A DNA stretch of 6,343 nucleotides from Betaproteobacteria bacterium. Its GTDB lineage: Bacteria; Pseudomonadota; Gammaproteobacteria; Burkholderiales; SG8-41. The DNA lies in assembly GCA_025353085.1 (NCBI GenBank), contig JANXRI010000058.1:1-6343 (forward strand), read 5' to 3'. Below, one piece after another: positions 1 through 5,886 of this stretch. Under the pieces are notes generated by a model. It did not search any database. It saw only the letters and a program-made list of their open reading frames with translations, and was not told where the DNA came from. The position numbers and the translations under genes are program-made. Numbering within the stretch: position 1 is the first letter of the stretch; every line of letters starts with the position of its first letter.

Positions 1-795
1 GCGCGGCGTCCCCGTCGGCGCGACCAGCCCGTTGAAAGTAATGTCCTCGAAGCCCGGCGCACCCGCTTCGCTGATGGTCGGCAGATCGGGAAACAGCGGC
101 GAGCGCGTGAGACTTGAAACGGCGAGCGGACGCAGCTTGCCCGACTTGATGTACGCGTCCGACGTGCTGACCTGGTCGAACATCAGCATGACTTGCCCGC
201 CGATGACGTCGATGAGCGCCTGCGCATTGCCTTTGTACGGTACGTGCAGCATCTTCACCCCGACCTGCCGGCTGAAAAGCTCGGTCGCCATGTGTCCGGT
301 GCCGCCCGGCCCCGACGTCGCGTAGGTGAGCTCTCCCGGCCGCGCCTTGGCGAGCGCAATCAGCTCTCTGACCGTTTTCACCGGCAGCGCGGGATTTACC
401 ACCAGCACCTGCGGCACGAGGCAGGTCAGCGTGATGGCGGAAAAATCTTTCAGCGGATCGTAGCCGGGGTTCGTAATGATGGATGGCACCATCGCGAAAG
501 TGTTGGCGATGGCGAGCAGCGTATAGCCGTCGGGCGCAGTTTTGGCGACGAGCTGGGTGCCGACCAGACTGCTGGCACCCGGCCGGTTTTCGACGATGAC
601 CTGCTGCCCGAGGTTGTCGGAGAGGTGCTGAGCGAGCGTGCGCGCGACGATATCGACGTTGCCGCCGGCCGCGAGCGGCACCACGATGCGTACTGGTTTC
701 GTTGGATAGCTGCCGGTGTTCTGCGCAAATGCGCCGGTCACGAACAGCGCCGCAACGAGGATAGGGATATTCACACTCGAACGCATTGTATTCAT
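1..795 (-). CDS. Bug/TctC-family periplasmic solute-binding protein A (3' end beyond window)
   Basis: This is a periplasmic receptor of the tripartite tricarboxylate transporter (TTT) type, a family that binds small carboxylates and hands them to a TctA/TctB membrane pair. The reverse-strand frame stays open from an ATG at 795 to the left edge, giving 265 residues; full-length members have about 320-330, so some 55-65 are missing. Residues 1-24 form a Sec signal peptide with a hydrophobic core and likely cleavage after AFA-24. Family hallmarks follow: KPVRIVVPLAAGGNVD (33-48), where the usual PPGG loop reads AAGG but the ligand-facing Asp is kept; ENRPGA (69-74); APDGYTLL (87-94); LIALAKARPGELTYAT (145-160); HVPYKGNA (184-191); and FPDLPTISEAGAPGFE (235-250). 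ATG 795 is preferred over ATG 786 because an AGAAGG-like ribosome site lies about 10 bases upstream. The gene is divergent from the MFS gene. The ligand is unknown; the family call is firm. Confidence 0.95.
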   Translation of the reverse strand, partial: MNTMRSSVNIPILVAALFVTGAFAQNTGSYPTKPVRIVVPLAAGGNVDIVARTLAQHLSDNLGQQVIVENRPGASSLVGTQLVAKTAPDGYTLLAIANTFAMVPSIITNPGYDPLKDFSAITLTCLVPQVLVVNPALPVKTVRELIALAKARPGELTYATSGPGGTGHMATELFSRQVGVKMLHVPYKGNAQALIDVIGGQVMLMFDQVSTSDAYIKSGKLRPLAVSSLTRSPLFPDLPTISEAGAPGFEDITFNGLVAPTGTPR

Positions 796-858
796 CGCTG
801 GTTGGCCTTCTCGCTGCTTGTCGGGATCATGGTATTCGCGCATTCGCGCGCCCGCCAG

Positions 859-888
859 TTTCCAATTTTTGGGCTGTTCGTTTATTAT
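859..888 (+). promoter_or_regulatory. Candidate sigma70-type promoter of the MFS gene in the divergent intergenic gap
   Basis: The gap between the two divergent genes contains one AT-rich island (about 861-890) in otherwise GC-rich DNA. Within it TATTAT (883-888) matches the -10 consensus at five of six bases. TTTCCA (859-864) is a weak -35 with an 18-base spacer. Transcription would begin near 895, downstream of the TTG at 786, which argues against that far-upstream start for the MFS gene. The same island read on the reverse strand gives GATAAT (889-884), which could serve receptor A, but I see no well-placed -35 for it. This is pattern matching only. Confidence 0.3.
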
Positions 889-901
889 CGCAGACCCCGA
901 A

Positions 902-938
902 GGGCCCAACCACCGCGCGACGCGTGGTCACCGGGCCC
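902..938 (+). other. Long imperfect hairpin in the MFS leader, covering the GTG 924 start candidate
   Basis: GGGCCC at 902-907 can pair with GGGCCC at 933-938, ACCAC (909-913) with GTGGT (924-928), and GCG (915-917) with CGC (921-923) around a CGA loop. A914 is not involved: the unpaired bases are A908, a bulged C914 and CACC at 929-932. That makes 14 mostly G-C pairs within 37 bases, between the candidate promoter and the MFS reading frame. No T-run follows on either strand, so it does not resemble an intrinsic terminator. It would bury the GTG at 924 in the stem. It may be a leader control element, a protein-binding dyad, or chance in GC-rich DNA. Confidence 0.45.
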
Positions 939-2207
939 AAATCGTTTCGAAAGTCTGCATTGGGCACCGACCGCAGCTCCACACCTGCGCCCGCCGAAAA
1001 ATCGTTCGCGGCGCTGCGCCATCCCGTCTTCCGCGCTTACTTCATCACTTCGGCACTCGCGATGATGGCCGACAGCATCGAGCACGTCATCAGCTACTGG
1101 ATGTTGTTTGAAAAATTTCACTCGCAGGCGCTCGGCGGTTTCGCCGTGGTTTCGCACTGGCTGCCGTTCCTCTTGTTCTCGGTTTATTCCGGCGCGCTCG
1201 CCGACCGCTTCGATCCGCGCCGCATCATTCAGCTCGGCATGGTGTGTTTCATCGCGGTGTCGCTCGCGTGGGGCTACTTATTCATAACCGACACGCTCGA
1301 GATGTGGCACGCAATGGTGTTGCTCGTAATCCACGGTTTTGCCGGCGTGCTGTGGGGACCGGCGAGCCAGTTGTTCATCCACGATATCGTCGGCGCCGCG
1401 CAACTGCAAAGCGCCGTCCGGTTAAGCGCAACCGCGCGCATGCTGGGGCTTTTGATGGGACCGGCGATCGGCGGCGGCCTCATGCTCGCCTTCGGTCCGG
1501 AACGCGGAATATTATTGAACGCGCTGATTTATCTGCCGCTTGTGCTGTGGTTGTGGAAGGCGCCGTTCAAGCCGCGCGTACTGCGTGCGGCTGCTTTACG
1601 CGGTGTTGCCGATATCGTCGCGGTGATTCACGCGATCGCCGGCAATCGCACGATCGTTTCGATGACCCTGCTCGCCGGCGGCGCGTCGCTGTTTATCGGC
1701 AACGCGTATCAGGCGCAGATGCCCGAGTTCGCGCACGATCTCGGCCATGGGCATGCCGACATCGCCTACAGCGTCCTGCTCGCCGCGGATGCGGCGGGCT
1801 CGCTGATTGCCGGGATCGTGCTCGAAAGCCGCGGACTGCTGCGCGCGCGACCGAAAACCGCGTTTATTCTCGCGATGCTGTGGTGCTGTGCGATTGGCGG
1901 CTTTGCGGCCTCGACGTCATATCCGATTTCATTCGCGCTGCTGCTGGTCGCAGGCTTCGTCCAACTGTCGTTCAGTTCGATGGCACAAACGCTCGTGCAG
2001 ATCAACGCGCCTGCCGACATTCGCGGCCGCGTTATTGGTCTTTACAGCATGGCGGGACTCGGCATGCGCGCATTCTCCGGCATCACCGTCGGCGTCATCG
2101 GCGGCTTCATCGGCGTGCACTGGTCGTTAGCATTGAGCGCGCTGGGGCTGCTCGCGATCGTGTGCGGCTTATCCCTGTTCACGATGCGCGGCGCGGCTAC
2201 GCGCTGA
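924..2207 (+). CDS. Major facilitator superfamily (MFS) transporter, exporter-like MFS_3/EntS type
   Basis: This encodes an inner-membrane transporter with about 12 hydrophobic segments (427 residues from GTG 924), the usual MFS size. MFS motif A is clear in the TM2-TM3 loop: SGALADRFDPRR (89-100). A second signature, GPASQLFIHDIVGAAQLQSA (145-164) followed by GLLMGPAIGGGL (175-186), and a C-terminal-half RGRVIGLYSMAGLGMRAFSG (367-386), are typical of the MFS_3 group that includes the siderophore exporter EntS. Export of a small molecule is therefore more likely than uptake, but the substrate cannot be read from sequence. No ATG precedes the first membrane segment. In-frame choices are TTG 786, which overlaps the divergent gene and lies upstream of the candidate promoter; GTG 924, which lacks a ribosome site and sits in a hairpin; and TTG 960, with a weak GAAAG 6 bases upstream, giving 415 residues. 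Family firm, start uncertain. It is transcribed alone, divergent from receptor A and convergent with the hydrolase. Confidence 0.92.
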   Translation: MVTGPKSFRKSALGTDRSSTPAPAEKSFAALRHPVFRAYFITSALAMMADSIEHVISYWMLFEKFHSQALGGFAVVSHWLPFLLFSVYSGALADRFDPRRIIQLGMVCFIAVSLAWGYLFITDTLEMWHAMVLLVIHGFAGVLWGPASQLFIHDIVGAAQLQSAVRLSATARMLGLLMGPAIGGGLMLAFGPERGILLNALIYLPLVLWLWKAPFKPRVLRAAALRGVADIVAVIHAIAGNRTIVSMTLLAGGASLFIGNAYQAQMPEFAHDLGHGHADIAYSVLLAADAAGSLIAGIVLESRGLLRARPKTAFILAMLWCCAIGGFAASTSYPISFALLLVAGFVQLSFSSMAQTLVQINAPADIRGRVIGLYSMAGLGMRAFSGITVGVIGGFIGVHWSLALSALGLLAIVCGLSLFTMRGAATR

Positions 2208-2218
2208 GTGGCGCATTT

Positions 2219-2267
2219 CTCACCTTCCACTTCAAGGGGATTTGCTTCGCGGCAAGGGGAAGGTGAG
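2219..2267. terminator. Inverted repeat between convergent genes, possible bidirectional terminator or dispersed repeat unit
   Basis: CTCACCTTCC (2219-2228) and GGAAGGTGAG (2258-2267) form a perfect 10-bp stem around a 29-base loop. The loop itself holds a small TTGC/GCAA stem (2242-2245 with 2252-2255). The element starts 12 bases after the MFS stop and ends 21 bases before the hydrolase stop, where a two-way terminator would be expected. There is no T-run, so simple rho-independent termination is not shown. The CTCACC...GGTGAG ends and purine-rich right arm recall the dispersed intergenic palindromes of many proteobacteria; that resemblance is from memory. Confidence 0.5.
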
Positions 2268-2279
2268 GTCAGCGCTGAC
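2268..2279. repeat. Perfect 12-bp palindrome
   Basis: GTCAGCGCTGAC is self-complementary and directly abuts the larger inverted repeat, 9 bases before the hydrolase stop codon on the opposite strand. It may be part of the same terminator or repeat element. It is not at a promoter, so an operator role is unlikely. Confidence 0.4.
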
Positions 2280-2288
2280 GCGGTGGAT

Positions 2289-3395
2289 TTACCGAATGCT
2301 CTTCTCGACCCACTTCGCGATGAAGTCGGCGATCTCGAGATTGTTTTTCTCGATCATCAGCATATGTCCGTTGCCGCGGATGCCGACGTCTTCGAGCCGC
2401 ACGAAAGTATTCGGCACGCCCGCCTGTGCGAGATACTTCGAAGTGCAATGATCGTATACGGCGTGATACGACGACTCGGTGGCGATTATAAGAATCGGAA
2501 TGCCCGCGAGCGTCGGCATGCGACGTGCGGGTTCTGCCTGCAGCCGGCAGCGTTCTAGATTCGGACCGTCGGCCGCCGCCTGTTGCGCAACTGACAGTTG
2601 TTTCGCCTCGGTGACCGGCGGATCGTAGGTCATCGGAACATCGGTCACGCCCCACAGCCGCGCCGGTTCGTTGCTGAACACGGCGTTCGCGAACGGCGGA
2701 CCGCTGGGCTCGGCGGCGATGATGCCTTTGACGAGCTTCGGCCGCGCATCGGCAATCGGCCAGCCGATCGCGCCTGACTGCGAATGCGTCATGACGATCG
2801 CCGGTCCGATTTTGTCGAGCAGTAAAGCAGCGGCGTCGCGGTTGAGTTCCTGCGTAACTGCGTTGCTGCCGATGTACTGAACTTGCGACGCGTAGAATTG
2901 ATCAAATGTCGGATCGCCGCGCTGCCCGGTGCCCGGCCATTGCGTGTGCAGCTTCGCCTGCGGCCACAAGTTGAATTTCTCATGCGCAGTGAAGCGCTGT
3001 TCAAGCTGGGCTGATGAAAATCGGATGTTCCCGCCGAGCGCGTCGAGGTACGCCGAACGGCCGCGTGCAGGCTGATCGACGACATACACCGCGTAGCCGC
3101 GCTCGACAAAGAACTGCGCCCAGCCTTGGCGGCCGTCGGGCGTGCCGGTGAAATTGGTGCCGGTCTGCGCGGCGCCATGAATCATCACAATCGGGTATGG
3201 ATGTTTCTGCACAACGGGTAGGTGATACTCGACATACATCTGGCGTGCCATCAGCGGCCCCTTGTCGGTTTCGACATAACGTCCGCCAACGAAAAAATAA
3301 CCGTCGCGCGGTTTGTCGTTGTTGGATGTAGTCGCGCAGGCGGCGATGAGCAAGACCGCGAGCGCACCTGCCAGAATTTTAGATTTGTGAAACAT
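2289..3395 (-). CDS. Alpha/beta-fold hydrolase, predicted lipoprotein (esterase-like)
   Basis: This 368-residue protein begins with a short lipoprotein signal: Lys at 4 and 6, a hydrophobic core, and LLIAAC with the lipobox Cys at 20. Residue 21 is Ala, so outer-membrane sorting is expected. The alpha/beta hydrolase landmarks follow in order. MIHGAAQTG (71-79) is the oxyanion-hole loop after strand 3. YVVDQPARGRS (104-114) follows. The nucleophile elbow MTHSQSGAIGW (202-212) places Ser205 as the probable nucleophile. AAEPSGPPF (227-235) and IATES (304-308) offer Glu229 or Glu307 as the acid. GNGHM (341-345) supplies His344. The elbow reads T-H-S-Q-S rather than the textbook GXSXG, although similar THSQ-G elbows occur in related secreted hydrolases. 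A GGAG ribosome site 8 bases upstream supports ATG 3395. It follows the aminotransferase by 141 bp and probably has its own promoter. Hydrolysis of an ester is the likely reaction; the substrate is unknown. Confidence 0.9.
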   Translation of the reverse strand: MFHKSKILAGALAVLLIAACATTSNNDKPRDGYFFVGGRYVETDKGPLMARQMYVEYHLPVVQKHPYPIVMIHGAAQTGTNFTGTPDGRQGWAQFFVERGYAVYVVDQPARGRSAYLDALGGNIRFSSAQLEQRFTAHEKFNLWPQAKLHTQWPGTGQRGDPTFDQFYASQVQYIGSNAVTQELNRDAAALLLDKIGPAIVMTHSQSGAIGWPIADARPKLVKGIIAAEPSGPPFANAVFSNEPARLWGVTDVPMTYDPPVTEAKQLSVAQQAAADGPNLERCRLQAEPARRMPTLAGIPILIIATESSYHAVYDHCTSKYLAQAGVPNTFVRLEDVGIRGNGHMLMIEKNNLEIADFIAKWVEKSIR

Positions 3396-3418
3396 GGTTT
3401 CTACTCCGGTGTTTAAGA

Positions 3419-3445
3419 ATTATTTATTGCAAAGATTTACTGCAA
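3419..3445 (-). promoter_or_regulatory. Candidate promoter of the hydrolase gene with TTGCA/TGCAA repeats
   Basis: The 141-bp gap between the aminotransferase stop and the hydrolase start turns AT-rich at 3411-3440. On the minus strand TTGCAG (3445-3440) resembles a -35 and AATAAT (3424-3419) matches -10 at five of six bases, though the 15-base spacer is short. TTGCA (3427-3431) and TGCAA (3441-3445) form an inverted repeat over this site, with another TTGCA at 3478-3482. A run of seven T (minus strand, 3514-3508) lies 22 bases past the aminotransferase stop but has no convincing stem before it. The rest of the gap shows nothing I can name. Confidence 0.35.
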
Positions 3446-3536
3446 CCGCGCCACGGTGATCACTTGCGCATGTAACCTTGCAGTTCATCGACGCAGCGTG
3501 GCAATCGAAAAAAACGCCCGCTGATTCGCCGCTGCG

Positions 3537-4763
3537 CTACGTCAACGCCGCGCAGGCGCGCTGAATGCGCGCCATGCCCTCCTTCAGTTGCTCCATCGAT
3601 GTCGCGTACGAGACCCGGAAGTACGGAGACATCCCGTAGGCGTCTCCCTGCACGACGGCCACTCCTACGCTGTCGAGCAGGTAAATGGTGAAGTCCTGGT
3701 CACTACGGATTTCTTTTCCCTCCGGCGTCTTTTTGCCGATGACGCCGGCGCAGTTCGGAAACACATAAAACGCGCCCTCCGGCTGGTGGCACTTCAGGCC
3801 CGGTGCTGCGTTCAGCATGGCCACCGCGACATCGCGGCGCTGCTTGAAGATCGCCGCGCGTTGGGGAATAAAATCCTGCGGGCCGTTAAGCGCTTCAACC
3901 GCGGCCGCCTGGCTGATTGAACTCGGGTTCGAAGTGCTCTGCGATTGCAACTTGCGCATGGCCCGAATGAGCTCGACTGGACCGCCGCCGTAACCGATGC
4001 GCCAGCCGGTCATCGCATACGCCTTGGAGACGCCGTTGATGGTCAGCGTGCGGTCGTACAGACGCGGCTCGACCTGCGCGGGGGTGGCAAACCGGTGTCC
4101 GTCATAGAGCATGTGCTCGTACATGTCGTCGGCCATCACCCATACGTGCGGATGGCGCAACAGCACCGCGGTAAGTTTTTGCAGATCATCATGACTGTAG
4201 GCCGCGCCACTCGGATTGCAGGGCGAATTCAACGTGAACCATTTGGTCTTCGGCGTAATCGCGCGCTCGAGGTCAGCGGGCTGCAGCTTGAAACCATGCG
4301 ACTCCGGGCACGGCACGACCACGGGTATACCTTCCGCGAGCAACGTCATGTCGGTGTACGACACCCAGTGCGGCGCCGGCACGATCACTTCGTCGCCCGG
4401 ATCGAGCGTCGCCATCAGCGCGTTGAAGATTACCTGCTTGCCGCCGGTGCCGACCGTGATTTGTTCGGGCGCGTAGTCGAGACCGTTTTCACGTTTGAAC
4501 TTGCCGCGGATCGCCTGTTTTAATTCGGGCGTCCCGTCGACCGCGGTATAGCGGGTCTGATTGCGCGCCATCGCCGCCACCACGGACTGCTTGACGTTGT
4601 CGGGGGTTGTGAAATCGGGTTCGCCGATGGCGAGTGAAATGATGTCCTGGCCCTGCGCTTTGAGTTCGGTGGCGCGCTGGTTGGCGGCATTGCTCGGCGA
4701 TTGCTTGATGCGCGCCATGCGCGATGCAACGATCGAACGCGGTTTCATGTCGGGTGCATTCAA
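3537..4763 (-). CDS. PLP-dependent class I/II aminotransferase (aspartate aminotransferase-like, subgroup I-gamma/Ib)
   Basis: This cytoplasmic enzyme moves an amino group between an amino acid and a 2-oxo acid using pyridoxal phosphate. All landmarks of the family are present (408 residues, TTG start). They are LAIGEPDFTTP (44-54); RYTAVDGTPELKQAI (71-85); the cofactor-phosphate loop TGGKQ (106-110); stacking Trp133; NSPCNPSG (179-186) with Asn183; ADDMYE (211-216) with Asp212 for the pyridine nitrogen; SKAYAMTGWRIGY (246-258) with Schiff-base Lys247 and Arg255; and Arg383 in YFRVSYATS for the substrate carboxylate. The overall pattern matches bacterial AspC/AatA-like enzymes active on aspartate, and in some cases prephenate or aromatic acids; I cannot fix the substrate. 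The TTG at 4763 is chosen because AGGAG lies 7 bases upstream; the first in-frame ATG (4748, 403 residues) is 22 bases from it. The start is 16 bp after receptor B's stop, so the two form an operon. Confidence 0.95.
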   Translation of the reverse strand: MNAPDMKPRSIVASRMARIKQSPSNAANQRATELKAQGQDIISLAIGEPDFTTPDNVKQSVVAAMARNQTRYTAVDGTPELKQAIRGKFKRENGLDYAPEQITVGTGGKQVIFNALMATLDPGDEVIVPAPHWVSYTDMTLLAEGIPVVVPCPESHGFKLQPADLERAITPKTKWFTLNSPCNPSGAAYSHDDLQKLTAVLLRHPHVWVMADDMYEHMLYDGHRFATPAQVEPRLYDRTLTINGVSKAYAMTGWRIGYGGGPVELIRAMRKLQSQSTSNPSSISQAAAVEALNGPQDFIPQRAAIFKQRRDVAVAMLNAAPGLKCHQPEGAFYVFPNCAGVIGKKTPEGKEIRSDQDFTIYLLDSVGVAVVQGDAYGMSPYFRVSYATSMEQLKEGMARIQRACAALT

Positions 4764-4770
4764 TTTACGT

Positions 4771-4775
4771 CTCCT
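4771..4775 (-). promoter_or_regulatory. Ribosome binding site of the aminotransferase gene
   Basis: AGGAG on the minus strand, inside the 16-bp gap after receptor B. It is 7 bases before TTG 4763 (in frame), 11 before an out-of-frame ATG at 4759, and 22 before the in-frame ATG at 4748. Spacing favours TTG as the start codon. Confidence 0.7.
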
Positions 4776-4779
4776 GTGG

Positions 4780-5775
4780 TTAGTCGAGCCTGATGTTGGC
4801 CTGCTTGACGACCCGCGCCCATTTGTCGGACTCGGCCCGGATATAGGCGGCAAACTGTTCCGGCGTGTCGCCGATCACGAAATTCCCCTGCGCGACGATC
4901 TTGGGCTTAACGTCCGGCAGATTCATCACTCGCACGATCTCGCGATGAAGCTGACTTACTACGTCCCGCAGCATCCCCGCCGGGCCGACGATGCCGTTCC
5001 AGTTGAGCGATTCGAAGCCGGGTAAGCCCGATTCAGCCATTGTCGGCAGATCCTGCGCGACGGCGAGGCGCTCGCGGCCCGTGACCGCCAGCGCGCGCAG
5101 GCGCCCCGATTTTACAAACTGCAAATTATCGATTGAGGTGGAAAACGTCATCGACACCTGGCCGCCGAGCATCTCCGGCATGATCGGACCGGTACCTTTA
5201 TACGGAATGTGCAGCAGATTGATGTTCGCCAGTTGGTTGAGCAGCTCGCCGTTCATGTGCGAAATCTGCCCGACGCCGGCCGACGCATAGGTGAGCTGGC
5301 CGGGCCGTTTTTTTGCCAGCGCGATCAGCTCTCGCAAGTTCGTCGCCGGCACCGACGGATGCGTTAGCAGGAACGACGGCCCGCCGATCAGGTTGGTGAT
5401 CGCCGTAAAGTCGCGCGTTGCGTTGTAGGTGACCGACGCCTGCAAATGCGGCAGCACCGCGAGCGTGCCCGTGTTGCCGATGAGCAAGGTATAACCGTCG
5501 GGCGCGGCGCGCGCGACCAGTTCGGTTCCGAGCGCCCCGCCCGCACCGGGCCGATTGTCGACGACCACCACCTGCCCCATGCTTTCCGTGAGCTTCATGC
5601 TGACCACGCGCGCCGCATAATCCGACGGTCCGCCCGGTGGAAATGCCACGACGATGTGCAGCGGCTTGGCCGGAAAGGTTTGTGCGAGCGCCAGTGGGGC
5701 CGCCGCCGCAACGAGAGCCGCCGCGAGGCGAACGACAACGGCGGGACCACGGCGGTGCTTCATCCGGATTGACAT
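4780..5775 (-). CDS. Bug/TctC-family periplasmic solute-binding protein B (complete)
   Basis: This is a complete 331-residue periplasmic receptor of the TTT/Bug family, of the usual length. The N-terminus is a Sec signal peptide with several Arg/Lys, an Ala/Val/Leu-rich core at 12-30 and likely cleavage after ALA-31. The mature part shows KPLHIVVAFPPGGPSD (37-52), with the canonical PPGG ligand loop and Asp52; DNRPGAGG (73-80); APDGYTLL (91-98); LIALAKKRPGQLTYAS (150-165); HIPYKGTG (189-196); LPTMAESGLPGFESLNWNG (243-261); and TPEQFAAYI (304-312). ATG 5775 is preferred over ATG 5763 because GGAAG lies 7 bases upstream of it. It is followed at 16 bp by the aminotransferase and preceded at 111 bp by receptor C. 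No TctA/TctB membrane genes are near, as is common for orphan Bug receptors. The ligand is probably a small carboxylate or amino acid, by family only. Confidence 0.96.
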   Translation of the reverse strand: MSIRMKHRRGPAVVVRLAAALVAAAAPLALAQTFPAKPLHIVVAFPPGGPSDYAARVVSMKLTESMGQVVVVDNRPGAGGALGTELVARAAPDGYTLLIGNTGTLAVLPHLQASVTYNATRDFTAITNLIGGPSFLLTHPSVPATNLRELIALAKKRPGQLTYASAGVGQISHMNGELLNQLANINLLHIPYKGTGPIMPEMLGGQVSMTFSTSIDNLQFVKSGRLRALAVTGRERLAVAQDLPTMAESGLPGFESLNWNGIVGPAGMLRDVVSQLHREIVRVMNLPDVKPKIVAQGNFVIGDTPEQFAAYIRAESDKWARVVKQANIRLD

Positions 5776-5886
5776 ATCGTGTCTTCCACTATTGTTGCTG
5801 ATTGAGCCGGTGGAACAATGATAAACGCCGCGGCGAAATGGGTGACGCGTAATTCCAACTTTCCGCCGCTACCTTTATTGCAATTT
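5776..5886. other. Intergenic gap between receptors C and B
   Basis: These 111 bases hold the GGAAG ribosome site of receptor B and no gene. On the minus strand TATCAT resembles a -10 box but lacks a good -35. CGCCGCGGCG (5826-5835) is a 10-bp palindrome with no loop or T-run, so it is not a convincing terminator. Whether receptors C and B share a transcript cannot be decided from this. Confidence 0.4.

Noticed and set aside
786..923. Extending the MFS protein upstream to TTG 786
   Set aside because: It would overlap the divergent receptor gene and the candidate promoter, there is no ribosome site upstream, and the added residues do not look like an MFS N-terminus.
193..1065. Plus-strand open frame of 290 codons opposite receptor A
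   Set aside because: It is antisense to a clear Bug receptor, its translation is Arg/His-rich with no recognisable domain, and it runs into the MFS gene in another frame. It is a GC-rich shadow frame.
1244..2266. Plus-strand open frame of 340 codons inside the MFS gene
   Set aside because: It lies in a different frame of the same strand as the MFS gene. The product is dominated by Arg, Ala and Gly with no membrane segments, typical of an out-of-frame reading of GC-rich DNA.
3508..3514. Run of seven T on the minus strand after the aminotransferase stop, considered as an intrinsic terminator
   Set aside because: The bases before the run (GCAGCGGCGAATCAGCGGGC) are too poor in complementary C to form a convincing stem.
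3945..4523. Plus-strand open frame of 192 codons opposite the aminotransferase
   Set aside because: It is antisense to conserved PLP-enzyme motifs, with no ribosome site or domain seen.
5015..5052. Similar DNA in the three receptor genes around the LPT.[AS]E.G.PGF motif (near 49-90, 5015-5052 and 6120-6160), considered as a repeat element
   Set aside because: The likeness follows from the conserved protein motif shared by paralogues; it is not a separate DNA repeat.
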